This document shows positions 8,170-17,306 of a DNA stretch of 64,000 nucleotides, piece after piece; the stretch's first letter is position 1; each line of letters begins with the position of its first letter. Source of the stretch: Lachnospiraceae bacterium MA2020 (GTDB taxonomy: Bacteria > Bacillota > Clostridia > Lachnospirales > Lachnospiraceae); assembly GCA_000746015.1 (NCBI GenBank), contig JQKK01000017.1, positions 44,855 through 108,854 of the forward strand, given 5' to 3'. The notes under the pieces were generated by a model. That model searched no databases. It was given only the letters and a program-made list of their open reading frames with translations, and was not told the DNA's origin. The position numbers were made by a program, and so were the translations under genes.

Positions 8170-9807
8170 TTACATATCATCATCTTCTCTGTCAGCAGTA
8201 TAAACGATTGACTTTCTTGCAGATTCACTGGATGCAAGATACTCATCATAAGTTGTGATCTTATCGATAAGATTTCCTTCAGGAGTGATCTCCATGATCC
8301 TGTTTGCTGTTGTCTGGACAAACTGGTGATCATGACATGTGAAGAGCTCAACACCCTTAAATTTGATAAGACCATTGTTGAGGGCTGTGATAGACTCCAT
8401 GTCAAGGTGGTTTGTAGGCTCGTCAAGTACGAGGCAGTTAGCACCAGAGATCATCATTCTTGAAAGAAGACATCTTACCTTTTCTCCTCCGGAAAGAACA
8501 CGTACCTTTTTAACTCCGTCCTCACCTGGGAAAAGCATACGTCCGAGGAAACCACGAACATAAGTAACATCCTTTACAGGAGAATAGCCTGTAAGCCACT
8601 CTGTAATATTATAGTCATTATCAAAATCTTTATTATAGTCCTTAGGGAAATAAGCCTGTGATGTAGTAACACCCCACTTGTAGTTTCCTTCATCTGGCTC
8701 CATTTCACCCATAAGGATCTGGAAAAGTGTGGTGATCGCACGCTCATTAGCTCCAACAAAAGCAACCTTGTCATCATGACCAAGTACAAAGCTTATGTTG
8801 TCAAGAACCTTAACTCCATCGATTGTCTTTGAAAGATTCTCAACTGTGAGAACTTCATTACCGATCTCTCTGTCAGGTCTGAAATCAACATAAGGATACT
8901 TTCTTGATGAAGGCTTGATGTCATCAAGCTCAATCTTTTCAAGAGCACGCTTTCTTGATGTTGCCTGCTTTGACTTTGAAGCGTTGGCAGAGAATCTTGA
9001 AATGAACTCCTGCAACTCTTTGATCTTTTCTTCCTTTTTCTTATTAGCTTCTTTTCTCTGCTGGATGATAAGCTGACTGGATTCATACCAGAAATCATAG
9101 TTGCCGGCGAAGAGAGTGATCTTGCCGTAGTCGATATCAGCTGTATGTGTGCAGACTTTATTAAGGAAATAACGGTCATGGGATACTACGATGATAGTAT
9201 TCTCAAAGTTGATAAGGAACTCCTCAAGCCACTCGATAGCATCAAGGTCAAGGTGGTTAGTAGGCTCGTCGAGGAGAAGTATATCAGGATTACCAAAAAG
9301 GGCACGTGCCAAAAGTACTTTAACCTTTACAGGACCATCAAGATTTTTCATAAGCTCATGATGGAACTCTGCATCGATACCAAGACCATTGAGAAGTGTC
9401 TCTGCATCTGACTCAGCTTCCCAGCCGTTCATTTCAGCAAATTCACCTTCAAGCTCTGATGCACGGATACCATCTTCATCAGAAAAGTCTTCTTTTGCGT
9501 ATATTGCTTCCTTTTCTTTCATTATCTCATAAAGGCGCTGATTGCCTCCGATAACTGTGTCAAGAACAGGAAATTCATCGTACTTAAAGTGGTCCTGCTC
9601 GAGGAATGAAAGACGCTGACCTGGTGTGATAGCTATCTCGCCTGATGAAGTATCAAGCTGTCCTGAGAGGATCTTAAGGAAAGTAGACTTGCCGGCACCG
9701 TTGGCACCGATAAGACCGTAGCAGTTTCCTTCTGTGAATTTGATATTTACTTCTTCAAAAAGAGCTTTCTTGCCAACTCTGTAGGTTACATTATTTGCTG
9801 CGATCAT
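8170..9807 (-). CDS. ABC-F family ATPase, YkpA/YbiT-like
   Basis: A 545-residue protein with two ABC ATPase domains in tandem and no membrane segments, the architecture of ABC-F ribosome-associated factors. Domain 1 has a good Walker A (GANGAGKSTF), Walker B with DEPTNHLD, and the switch histidine in VSHDRY. Domain 2 has LSGGEK and DEPTNHLD. Two motifs are degenerate: the domain 1 signature reads LDGPVK, and the domain 2 Walker A reads GANERAITT without lysine. The charged linker (KKKEEKIKELQEF onward) between domains matches the family P-site tRNA-interaction motif in position. It is transcribed alone from its own promoter. Assignment to the YkpA/YbiT branch is from memory of motif style. 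Confidence 0.85.
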   Translation of the reverse strand: MIAANNVTYRVGKKALFEEVNIKFTEGNCYGLIGANGAGKSTFLKILSGQLDTSSGEIAITPGQRLSFLEQDHFKYDEFPVLDTVIGGNQRLYEIMKEKEAIYAKEDFSDEDGIRASELEGEFAEMNGWEAESDAETLLNGLGIDAEFHHELMKNLDGPVKVKVLLARALFGNPDILLLDEPTNHLDLDAIEWLEEFLINFENTIIVVSHDRYFLNKVCTHTADIDYGKITLFAGNYDFWYESSQLIIQQRKEANKKKEEKIKELQEFISRFSANASKSKQATSRKRALEKIELDDIKPSSRKYPYVDFRPDREIGNEVLTVENLSKTIDGVKVLDNISFVLGHDDKVAFVGANERAITTLFQILMGEMEPDEGNYKWGVTTSQAYFPKDYNKDFDNDYNITEWLTGYSPVKDVTYVRGFLGRMLFPGEDGVKKVRVLSGGEKVRCLLSRMMISGANCLVLDEPTNHLDMESITALNNGLIKFKGVELFTCHDHQFVQTTANRIMEITPEGNLIDKITTYDEYLASSESARKSIVYTADREDDDM

Positions 9808-9855
9808 GTAAAATCCTTTCTGGTTATAATATATTCAATACTGTAAAACATTACT

Positions 9856-9883
9856 ATTATAATTAAAAATAAAAAAAATTCAA
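9856..9883 (-). promoter_or_regulatory. Promoter of the ABC-F gene
   Basis: On the reverse strand TTGAAT and TATAAT are separated by 16 bases, about 50 bases before the start codon, which is preceded by AGAAAGGA. It overlaps no part of the divergent promoter but lies only seven bases from it. Confidence 0.55.
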
Positions 9884-9889
9884 GTGTTA

Positions 9890-9918
9890 TTGATATAAGT
9901 TCATTTCATAGGTATAAT
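9890..9918 (+). promoter_or_regulatory. Promoter of the GGDEF/EAL-like membrane protein and thyA
   Basis: TTGATA, a 17-base spacer and TATAAT, about 46 bases before the GTG start. This is the best promoter match between the divergent genes. Confidence 0.65.
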
Positions 9919-9963
9919 AGATAAGATATAATTACTTATCTATTCGTTCGATGGGGGATCGTT

Positions 9964-11874
9964 GTGTACAACTTCAAATTGGGGTTTCATATTGTTGGCC
10001 TTGCATTGATGCTCATGCTTCTTACTATGTCGAGTTGGCGCAAGTCTTTCATGAGTATGTCATACAAGGCATATCTTATCTTGTTTTGGGAGTCTTTTGC
10101 AAGTATAGTAGTTGATATTTTGTCGATCGTAACGACCAATCTTGTTACATTTATACCACGATGGGTTAATCTTCTTACATGTAGATTATATCTGCTTTCG
10201 CTTGTGGTTGTGGCAAGTTCGATTTTTCGATATGTCAATCTTCAGGCACATCCTGACGGTTTTTCGAAATGGTACGAGTTGTATATATCTGCAATTCCGC
10301 TTGTGGCTGCAACAATAGGCATTTTTGCAACAAGTACATACGCTTTTTACGATGAAAGAAATGTATATATTCTTGGTGATTCGACAGATGTATGTGCGAT
10401 CTTTACACTTGCATACCTTTTAGGTACGGTTTATATCGTTATTACTTCCTGGGATTTGATAAATGCCAGAAAAAGAAAATCAATACTGTTTTCAAGCATT
10501 GGATTTGTTGTCGTTGCAGTGATACAAGGTGTAGATCATGGACTTGAGCTTACAAGCCTGTATCTTGCTATGTCTATGGTATATATATTCTTTGGACTGG
10601 AGAATCCTCTTGAATATGTGGATCGCCAAAGCACTGCATATAACAGGACGGCTTTTGATGTTTTTGTAAGTGAAAGATATCAGGAAAGACGTAAGTTTTC
10701 CACGATCATCATGCATTTTTACAATATGAGGTATCTCAGGACTTTTTTTGGAGCAGTCCAATATGAACAATTCAGAAGAAATATAGCTGAGTACCTGAGA
10801 CATTTTAAGTCGGCAAACATTTTTATGACAGATGATCATGAAATTACGATCACATTCTTTGATCAGGAAGGGTTTGATAAGGCAAGAGAAGAACTGGGAC
10901 GCAAATTTAATGCGGACTGGGAATTTGCCGGTGCTTCAGTCAATATTTCTGTTTCGATGGTCATATATCCATCTACAAATCTGCCCGATACAGCTCAGGA
11001 GGCAAGAGATAATCTGTTTTATTTCAGAGATGAGATGCTGAGGGCTCCGGAGGGCAGCACAATATATGTTGGAAATAGTGAGCTTGAAGAAAAGAAGAAA
11101 TCAGACGATATACAGGAGGTATTTAAGAAGGCTCTTGTCAACGACAGGATAAGTTCACATTACCAGTTCATCTTTAATAAAGAAACTATGGTTGCAGAAA
11201 GGGCGGAAGCGCTTTTGAGGCTGCAGGATGAAGATGGTAATTATATAGAAAATGCGGAGCTGATGCCGGCGGCTGAGCGTTCCGGTCTCATGTTGCAGAT
11301 AGCAGAGAGACATTTTGAAAAGGTCTGCAGCATGGTAGCAAGTGTTCATCCGGGCAGTTATGGCTTAAAAAAGATATGTGTAAATCTTTCGGCTTTCCAG
11401 TGTGTTCAGAAGAAACTTACAGATTCAATAATACTTACAATGGAAAGCTATGGAGTTTCACCTACGCTGTTCTGCTTTGAAGTGGCAAGTGAATCGCTGG
11501 CATTTGGCGGTGCAGTAGCACGTACCAATATTGCCAGACTTACAGCCGCCGGATGTGATGTAGTGCTTGACAGATATGGGCAGGATAATCTTGATATACG
11601 TACATTTGTTGATCTGCCTATAAATGGTGTTAAGCTTGATGCGAGGATAGTGTTGTCGTGTCTTTCAAATAACTATATGAAGAATGCGGTAGCGCTTGTA
11701 GGACATATTGCAGCTGAGCTTCGCAAATCTATCACAATCTATGGCATAGAGAAGGAAACAAATCTTGCAGAGCTTGCAGATGTAAGGTACGGGCTTGTGC
11801 AGGGCAATCTGTTTTCACTGGCTATGCCTGAAGAAGAATTTATATTAAAATTAAAAGAAAGAGGAAGAGTTTGA
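9964..11874 (+). CDS. Membrane protein with degenerate GGDEF and degenerate EAL domains
   Basis: A 636-residue protein. Residues 1-215 hold about seven hydrophobic helices, a membrane sensor region. Residues about 225-375 have GGDEF-domain character, but TDDHE replaces the catalytic loop. Residues about 385-636 are EAL-like: EALLR, the VNLS asparagine, FEVASE, VKLD lysine and the QG near the end are present, but the metal-binding DDFG reads DRYG and the first Glu of AEGVE is Tyr. It is therefore more likely a c-di-GMP-binding or regulatory protein than an enzyme. Translation starts at a GTG preceded by GGGGG. Its stop overlaps the thyA start (TTGA), so the two are probably coupled, for no clear functional reason. 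Confidence 0.8.
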   Translation: MYNFKLGFHIVGLALMLMLLTMSSWRKSFMSMSYKAYLILFWESFASIVVDILSIVTTNLVTFIPRWVNLLTCRLYLLSLVVVASSIFRYVNLQAHPDGFSKWYELYISAIPLVAATIGIFATSTYAFYDERNVYILGDSTDVCAIFTLAYLLGTVYIVITSWDLINARKRKSILFSSIGFVVVAVIQGVDHGLELTSLYLAMSMVYIFFGLENPLEYVDRQSTAYNRTAFDVFVSERYQERRKFSTIIMHFYNMRYLRTFFGAVQYEQFRRNIAEYLRHFKSANIFMTDDHEITITFFDQEGFDKAREELGRKFNADWEFAGASVNISVSMVIYPSTNLPDTAQEARDNLFYFRDEMLRAPEGSTIYVGNSELEEKKKSDDIQEVFKKALVNDRISSHYQFIFNKETMVAERAEALLRLQDEDGNYIENAELMPAAERSGLMLQIAERHFEKVCSMVASVHPGSYGLKKICVNLSAFQCVQKKLTDSIILTMESYGVSPTLFCFEVASESLAFGGAVARTNIARLTAAGCDVVLDRYGQDNLDIRTFVDLPINGVKLDARIVLSCLSNNYMKNAVALVGHIAAELRKSITIYGIEKETNLAELADVRYGLVQGNLFSLAMPEEEFILKLKERGRV

Positions 11875-12767
11875 GTTACGCAGATAAAGTATTTAAGAAC
11901 ATGGTTAGAAATGTCCTTGAAAATGGCATTTCGGATGAGAATCTTGAGGTAAGACCAAGATGGGAAGATGGCACACCTGCCCATACTATTCAGCTTTTTG
12001 GAGTAGTAAACAGGTATGATCTTCAGAAAGAGTTTCCTATCCTTTCCCTCAGAAGGACATATTGGAAGTCTGCATGGGATGAAGTTGCATGGATATGGCA
12101 GAAAAAGTCAAACAATGTAAACGATCTTTCATCAAGAGTATGGGATGCATGGGCTGATGAAAGCGGCTCTATCGGTAAGGCTTATGGCTATCAGATGGGA
12201 CGCAAGACAGCATGCAATGGTATCACAGAAGAAGGACTTAAGAAGGCTTTCGGAGATACAGTCTTTGAAAAAAATTCTGACGGAAAGTATCTTCTTGACC
12301 AGACAGATCAGGTTATATACCAGCTTGTAAATACACCTGCATCGAGAAGGATCATGACAAACATGTATAATATCCCGGATCTTGCAGACATGGCACTTGC
12401 ACCTTGTGCATACAGCATGACTTTCCTTGTAAATGGAAATAAGTTAAATGCAATACTTAATCAGCGTTCACAGGATATTATAACTGCATCAGCATGGAAT
12501 CTCGTGCAGTATGCGCTTATCACTTATGCAATGGCGTCTGCATATGGCTATGAGCCAGGCGAGTTTGTGCATGTTATAGGGTCGGCGCATATTTATGACA
12601 GGCATATCGATCTTGCAAAAGAGCTTCTTGAAAAAGAAGAACATGATGCACCATCATTTTGGATCAATCCTGATATACATGATTTTTATAAATTTACCAA
12701 AAATGATTTCAGACTTGATGGATATGAGTACAGTGATTTTGATCACAAGATTCCGGTTGCAATTTAA
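11871..12767 (+). CDS. thyA: Thymidylate synthase
   Basis: A 298-residue ThyA enzyme that converts dUMP to dTMP with methylenetetrahydrofolate. The catalytic cysteine is in LAPCAYSMTF at residue 179, followed by the dUMP-binding NQRSQDIITASAWNLVQY and the conserved HIYDRHID near the end. It is somewhat longer than the ~264-residue E. coli form, with a middle insertion like other Gram-positive enzymes. Translation begins at a TTG in a TTGA overlap with the upstream gene, supported by GAGGAAGAG just before it. The gene is followed directly by the structured repeat at 12769. Confidence 0.92.
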   Translation: MSYADKVFKNMVRNVLENGISDENLEVRPRWEDGTPAHTIQLFGVVNRYDLQKEFPILSLRRTYWKSAWDEVAWIWQKKSNNVNDLSSRVWDAWADESGSIGKAYGYQMGRKTACNGITEEGLKKAFGDTVFEKNSDGKYLLDQTDQVIYQLVNTPASRRIMTNMYNIPDLADMALAPCAYSMTFLVNGNKLNAILNQRSQDIITASAWNLVQYALITYAMASAYGYEPGEFVHVIGSAHIYDRHIDLAKELLEKEEHDAPSFWINPDIHDFYKFTKNDFRLDGYEYSDFDHKIPVAI

Positions 12768-12768
12768 T

Positions 12769-12935
12769 GATGCCAGGGTCAAAAGTCTTTACCTATGGCA
12801 AGCTAGCTTGCCAGTGGGTAATAGACTTTATGACCCGCCCAAATATGAGTGCGCAGTGGTGCGAAGCATCACGAAAGCACGAATATTTGATAGGATTGTG
12901 GAAGTGCATAGCACGGAACAATCCGTTGGCATCCT
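12769..12935 (+). repeat. Structured intergenic repeat element, four-helix fold, full-length copy
   Basis: This non-coding stretch, two bases after the thyA stop, can fold almost completely. The ends GATGCCA (12769-12775) and TGGCATC (12927-12933) pair. Inside are three arms: 12776-12836, about 25 pairs including the palindrome TGGCAAGCTAGCTTGCCA; 12840-12889, where CAAATAT and GTGC pair across a GA/GA internal loop and enclose a seven-pair hairpin with a GAA loop; and 12893-12924, GGATTGT/ACAATCC enclosing GTGC/GCAC with a purine-rich internal loop. The first ~25 bases and the last ~15 recur in inverted orientation at 39742-39789, so it is a repeat family. Function is unknown: a small RNA, a REP/MITE-like DNA element or both. 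The rest of the gap up to 13040 shows nothing beyond AT-rich sequence. Confidence 0.75.
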
Positions 12936-13040
12936 TTTGAATTTAATATCATTTAATTTAAAAAACGCCAGAAATAACGATGAATACTAGGGTTGCAGAC
13001 TAATGAACACGATGTCTATAAATAGACAAAAAATTAAAAT

Positions 13041-13069
13041 TTGCATTTTCTACAAAAAAAGAGTAAAAT
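13041..13069 (+). promoter_or_regulatory. Promoter of the rel operon
   Basis: TTGCAT, a 17-base spacer and TAAAAT, ending 36 bases before the proposed rel start. It follows the structured repeat and is the only good promoter before the long rel-hisS-aspS-fab block. Confidence 0.6.
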
Positions 13070-13105
13070 CTTTGTGCATACTTTTAGAGAAAGGTGGTGA
13101 TACTT

Positions 13106-15364
13106 TTGGCAGATCAGGTTTTTGATACAAGTAGAATTTGTAAGATACAGGAATACACAACTCCTGATGAACTTTATGAAGACCTAATTAAACGTGTTCA
13201 TAAGTATCACCCTTCGGATGATACAACACTTATTGACAAAGCTTATCGAGTTGCTTACGAGGCACACAAGGAGCAGTTTAGAAAGAGTGGTGAGCCGTAT
13301 ATCATTCATCCACTCTGCACGGCTATTATCCTTGCAGATCTTGAGCTTGATAAAGAGACCATTGTAGCAGGTCTTCTTCATGATGTCATTGAGGATACCA
13401 TCATGACATACGAGGACATTGAAAGGGAGTTCAGTTCTGATGTTGCACATCTTGTAGATGGTGTTACCAAGCTGAGTAAGCTTAAGTATCAGGGTGATAA
13501 GGTAGAGTTTCAGGCTGATAATCTCAGAAAGATGTTCCTTGCTATGGCAAAGGATATCAGAGTTATCATGATCAAGCTTGCTGACCGTCTTCACAACATG
13601 CGTACACTTAAGTACCAACCGGAGCAGAAGCAGCAGGAGATAGCGCGTGAGACGCTTGATATTTATTCGCCTATCGCGCAGCGACTTGGTATATCAAAGG
13701 TCAAGATAGAGCTTGATGATCTTTCGCTTAAGTATCTCAAGCATGATGTTTACTATGATCTGGTTGAAAAAATCTCAGCCCGTAAGAGCGAGAGAGAAAA
13801 GTTTGTTGCAGAGATAGTAAAAGAAGTAAGTGAAAAGATCGATGAAGCAGGCATCGAGGCCACGGTAAACGGAAGAGTTAAGCATTTCTTCTCAATATAT
13901 AAGAAGATGGTTAACCAAAACAAAACACTCGACCAGATATTTGATCTTTTTGCTGTCAGGATCATCGTTGATTCTGTCAAGGACTGCTATGCAGCATTAG
14001 GTGTTATACACGAGATGTATAAGCCTATACCGGGCAGATTCAAAGATTATATCGCTATGCCAAAGGCAAACAGATATCAGTCTTTGCATACGACACTTAT
14101 CAGTTCGGATGGCCATCCTTTTGAAATCCAGATCAGGACGAGGGAGATGCACCGCATTGCTGAGTATGGTATTGCAGCTCATTGGAAGTATAAAGAGACT
14201 TCTGACGGACGTCATCCTGATGTTGGTGAGGAAGAGAAGCTTACATGGCTCAGACAGATCCTTGACTGGCAGAAAAATCTTTCTGACAACAAGGAGTTCA
14301 TGGAGCTTTTGAAGAGTGACTTGAATCTCTTCTCAGACTATGTATATTGCTTTACTCCTTCGGGTGATGTTAAAAACCTGCCTGCAGGATCTACTCCTGT
14401 TGATTTTGCCTATAGCATTCATTCTGCTGTCGGCAACAAAATGGTGGGAGCGCGTGTAAACGGAAAGCTTGTAAATATCGACTATGTTATTCAGAACGGT
14501 GACAGAGTTGAGATCATCACAAGTCAGAATTCAAAAGGACCGAGCAGAGACTGGTTAAAGATCATCAAGAGTACACAGGCCAGATCAAAGATCAATCAGT
14601 GGTTCAAGAATGAATATAAAGAAGACAATATTGTTCGAGGCAAGGAGTCTTTTGCTGATTACTGTAAAGCACATGGCATTATTCCTTCCACCATCATGAA
14701 GCCTGAGTACATGGAAGCTGTAATGATCAAGTATGGATTTCATGACTTTGATGCAGTTTATGCGGCTATCGGACATGGCGGACTTAAGGAAGGCCAGGTT
14801 GTCAATAAAATGGTCGAGCGATATGAGTCAGACCATAAAAAGCACATTACTGATGATGAAGCACTTCTTGAAATTGACAGCAATACAAAGACTGTTACTA
14901 CAAGAAATAATGGCGGTATCGTTGTAAGAGGAATTACAGATGTTTCGGTTCATTTCTCAAAATGCTGTAATCCGCTTCCCGGCGATGAGATTGTCGGATA
15001 TGTAACAAGAGGCCGTGGCGTTTCTATTCACAGGACTGATTGCGTAAATGTCATGAATATGTCTGAGCTTGACAGGCACAGGCTTATCGAGGCTGAGTGG
15101 CAGAATGCAAATATAAAGAACGAGCGTTATCTTGCTGATATTGATATATTTGCAAATAACAGAAGTGGTCTTATCGTTGATGTATCACGTACATTCACCG
15201 ATTCGGGCATAGATATCGTTTCGATCAATTCAAGAACCAGTAAACAGGGCGTTGCAACGATTTCGATGTCGTTCAATATCCACAATACTGATGAGCTCAA
15301 TGGCATTATCAAAAAGCTGCGGGCTATTCCTAATGTGATAGATATTGAAAGGACAACAGGATGA
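13106..15364 (+). CDS. rel: Bifunctional (p)ppGpp synthetase/hydrolase, RelA/SpoT family
   Basis: About 752 residues with the full domain set of a long Rel enzyme, which makes and degrades the stringent-response alarmone. In order: HD hydrolase (HDVIEDT intact, so hydrolysis is expected), synthetase (RFKDYIAMPKANRYQSLHTT), TGS (YCFTPSGDVKNLPAGSTPVD), a zinc-finger-like CCNPLPGDEIVGYVTRGRG segment, and a C-terminal ACT. The upstream AAAGGTGGTGA almost matches the full anti-Shine-Dalgarno complement and points to TTG 13106; GTG codons at 13094 and 13097 lie inside it and are less likely. The stop overlaps the next start by ATGA. The rel-hydrolase-hisS-aspS order is common in Clostridia. Confidence 0.93.
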   Translation: MADQVFDTSRICKIQEYTTPDELYEDLIKRVHKYHPSDDTTLIDKAYRVAYEAHKEQFRKSGEPYIIHPLCTAIILADLELDKETIVAGLLHDVIEDTIMTYEDIEREFSSDVAHLVDGVTKLSKLKYQGDKVEFQADNLRKMFLAMAKDIRVIMIKLADRLHNMRTLKYQPEQKQQEIARETLDIYSPIAQRLGISKVKIELDDLSLKYLKHDVYYDLVEKISARKSEREKFVAEIVKEVSEKIDEAGIEATVNGRVKHFFSIYKKMVNQNKTLDQIFDLFAVRIIVDSVKDCYAALGVIHEMYKPIPGRFKDYIAMPKANRYQSLHTTLISSDGHPFEIQIRTREMHRIAEYGIAAHWKYKETSDGRHPDVGEEEKLTWLRQILDWQKNLSDNKEFMELLKSDLNLFSDYVYCFTPSGDVKNLPAGSTPVDFAYSIHSAVGNKMVGARVNGKLVNIDYVIQNGDRVEIITSQNSKGPSRDWLKIIKSTQARSKINQWFKNEYKEDNIVRGKESFADYCKAHGIIPSTIMKPEYMEAVMIKYGFHDFDAVYAAIGHGGLKEGQVVNKMVERYESDHKKHITDDEALLEIDSNTKTVTTRNNGGIVVRGITDVSVHFSKCCNPLPGDEIVGYVTRGRGVSIHRTDCVNVMNMSELDRHRLIEAEWQNANIKNERYLADIDIFANNRSGLIVDVSRTFTDSGIDIVSINSRTSKQGVATISMSFNIHNTDELNGIIKKLRAIPNVIDIERTTG

Positions 15365-15999
15365 GTATTGAGATCAGGAGTATGGTCTTGGGTGTTGTGT
15401 CAACAAATTGTTACTGTTTGTCAAACACTGAGACTAAAGAGGCGATCATAGTTGATCCTGGTGATAGGGGTAACTTGATCGCTGACAGGATTGAAGAAGA
15501 AGGTCTTAAGCTTGAGGCAATTCTTTTAACTCATGGTCATTTTGATCATATTAAAGGGGTTGATGAGCTTAGAGAGAGGACGGGCGCTCGTGTTTATGCG
15601 CTTGATGAAGAGGAAAGGCTCCTTAAGGATCCTTCACTGAATCTTTCCAATTCAATGGGAGGGTTCGGTGAAGGATATACTGTTGCCCCGGATGAGTATG
15701 TACATGATGGAGATATGCTGGATATTGCAGGTCTCAAGATCAGGTGCATAGCAACCCCCGGTCACACAGCAGGCGGAGCGTGCTTTTATATAGAAAGCGA
15801 AGCCATACTTATTTCCGGAGATACTTTATTTGCAGGATCTGTCGGACGTACAGATTTTCCGACAGGCTCTATGAGTACACTTGTGCGTTCGATTAAGGAA
15901 AAACTTATGGTTTTGCCGGATAATACGATAGTTTTACCCGGACATGGTGAAGAAACGACCATTGCCGATGAAAAGAAATATAATCCATATCTTACATGA
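15361..15999 (+). CDS. MBL-fold metallo-hydrolase, glyoxalase II-like
   Basis: A 212-residue metallo-beta-lactamase-fold enzyme. Metal ligands are visible in THGHFDHIKG (HxHxDH), GHTAGGACFY, GDTLFAGSVGR and LPGHGEET. Such short proteins usually hydrolyse thioesters such as hydroxyacylglutathione-like substrates, but the true substrate is unknown. The ATG overlaps the rel stop by four bases (ATGA), implying coupled translation. The same gene sits between rel and hisS in many clostridia, so the association is conserved; dtd and hemZ, often found here too, are absent. Confidence 0.85.
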   Translation: MSIEIRSMVLGVVSTNCYCLSNTETKEAIIVDPGDRGNLIADRIEEEGLKLEAILLTHGHFDHIKGVDELRERTGARVYALDEEERLLKDPSLNLSNSMGGFGEGYTVAPDEYVHDGDMLDIAGLKIRCIATPGHTAGGACFYIESEAILISGDTLFAGSVGRTDFPTGSMSTLVRSIKEKLMVLPDNTIVLPGHGEETTIADEKKYNPYLT

Positions 16000-16018
16000 C
16001 TTATAGGAGTTTAAACTA

Positions 16019-17269
16019 ATGGCACTTTTAAAAAAACCGGTTACTGGAATGAAGGATATCCTTCCTCGCGAAATGGAAATCAGAAATTATGTAATGGATC
16101 TTGTTCGCGAAACATATGGTCATTTTGGATTTACTCAGATTGAGACTCCATGCGTTGAGCATATTGAGAATCTCTGCTCTAATCAGGGCGGCGAAAACGA
16201 GAAGCTTATTTTCAAGATTATGAAAAGAGGAGAGAAGCTTGATATTGCTAACGCAAAAGACTCATCAGATCTTTCTGACTCAGGTCTGCGTTACGATCTT
16301 ACACTTCCTCTTTCAAGATATTATGCAAATCATTCAAGTGAATTGCCATCACCTTTTAAGGCTCTGCAGATGGGCAGCGTTTTCAGAGCTGACAGACCGC
16401 AGAAAGGCCGTTTCCGTCAGTTTATGCAGTGTGATATAGATATTCTTGGGGATGGTACGAGCCTTGCTGAGATCGAGCTTGTTTCAGCAACTACTACTTT
16501 GCTTTCAAAGCTTGGATTCAAAGATTTTACAGTAAGGATATCTGACAGAAGATTCCTTAAAGGAATCGCATCATGCTGTGGTTTTGATGAAAGCAGCTGG
16601 GATACAGTATTTATCATTCTTGATAAAATGGACAAGATTGGTTCTGACGGAGTTAAAGACGAGCTCTTAAAGTCCGGCTTTGATGCAGCAGCTGTTGATA
16701 AATGCATGGAGCTTTTCCGTGAGAGTAATGGTGACAGTGCTGCAGTCCTTTCTATGAAGGAAGCTCTTGGAGAGCATCTTGCAGAGGGAACAGCTGAGTC
16801 AATCATTTCTATTATTGACAGTGTTAATGCTTCTAAGGCAGGACAGTTTAACATCAAATTTGATCCTACACTCGTAAGGGGTATGTCATATTATACAGGT
16901 ACTATTTTTGAGATCGAGATAGCTGAGTTTGGCAGTTCAATCGCCGGCGGCGGAAGATACGACGGCATGATAGGCCGTTTTACAGGAAATGACGTTCCGG
17001 CATGTGGTTTCTCAATCGGTTTCGAGAGAATTATCACTATGATGCTGGATGCAGACTTTAAGGTTCCATCAAAGTCTGACAAGATAGCTTTTCTTGTAGA
17101 TAAAAAGATGACATCAGAGGGTCTTGTAGACGTCATGAAGCAGGCAGCTGAGCTTAGAAGTGAAGGAAAGACAGTACTTGTTACTCAGATGATGAAGAAT
17201 AAAAAATTCCAAAAGGATAATCTTGAAAAAGATGGCTATTCTGATATAAGGGATTTTTATAATAAATAA
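16019..17269 (+). CDS. hisS: Histidyl-tRNA synthetase
   Basis: A 416-residue class II synthetase charging tRNA-His. It begins with the typical GMKDILPREM. Motif 2 is seen around FRADRPQKGRFRQFMQCDIDILG, written here in parts as FRADRPQKGR and QFMQCDID. The histidine-specific motifs are LVRGMSYYTG and GGGRYDG, and motif 3 is ACGFSIGFERI. The C-terminal anticodon-binding domain is present. An AGGAG site lies about 8 bases before the ATG. It sits between the MBL gene and aspS in a conserved clostridial arrangement. Confidence 0.95.
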   Translation: MALLKKPVTGMKDILPREMEIRNYVMDLVRETYGHFGFTQIETPCVEHIENLCSNQGGENEKLIFKIMKRGEKLDIANAKDSSDLSDSGLRYDLTLPLSRYYANHSSELPSPFKALQMGSVFRADRPQKGRFRQFMQCDIDILGDGTSLAEIELVSATTTLLSKLGFKDFTVRISDRRFLKGIASCCGFDESSWDTVFIILDKMDKIGSDGVKDELLKSGFDAAAVDKCMELFRESNGDSAAVLSMKEALGEHLAEGTAESIISIIDSVNASKAGQFNIKFDPTLVRGMSYYTGTIFEIEIAEFGSSIAGGGRYDGMIGRFTGNDVPACGFSIGFERIITMMLDADFKVPSKSDKIAFLVDKKMTSEGLVDVMKQAAELRSEGKTVLVTQMMKNKKFQKDNLEKDGYSDIRDFYNK

Positions 17270-17306
17270 TTACAGAAATAATTTAGTTAGAGGAGATTTT
17301 TGTATC

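Noticed and set aside
12595..12990. 131-codon open frame across the thyA end and repeat
   Set aside because: It lies in another frame of thyA and runs into the palindromic repeat; no ribosome site and no protein-like composition.
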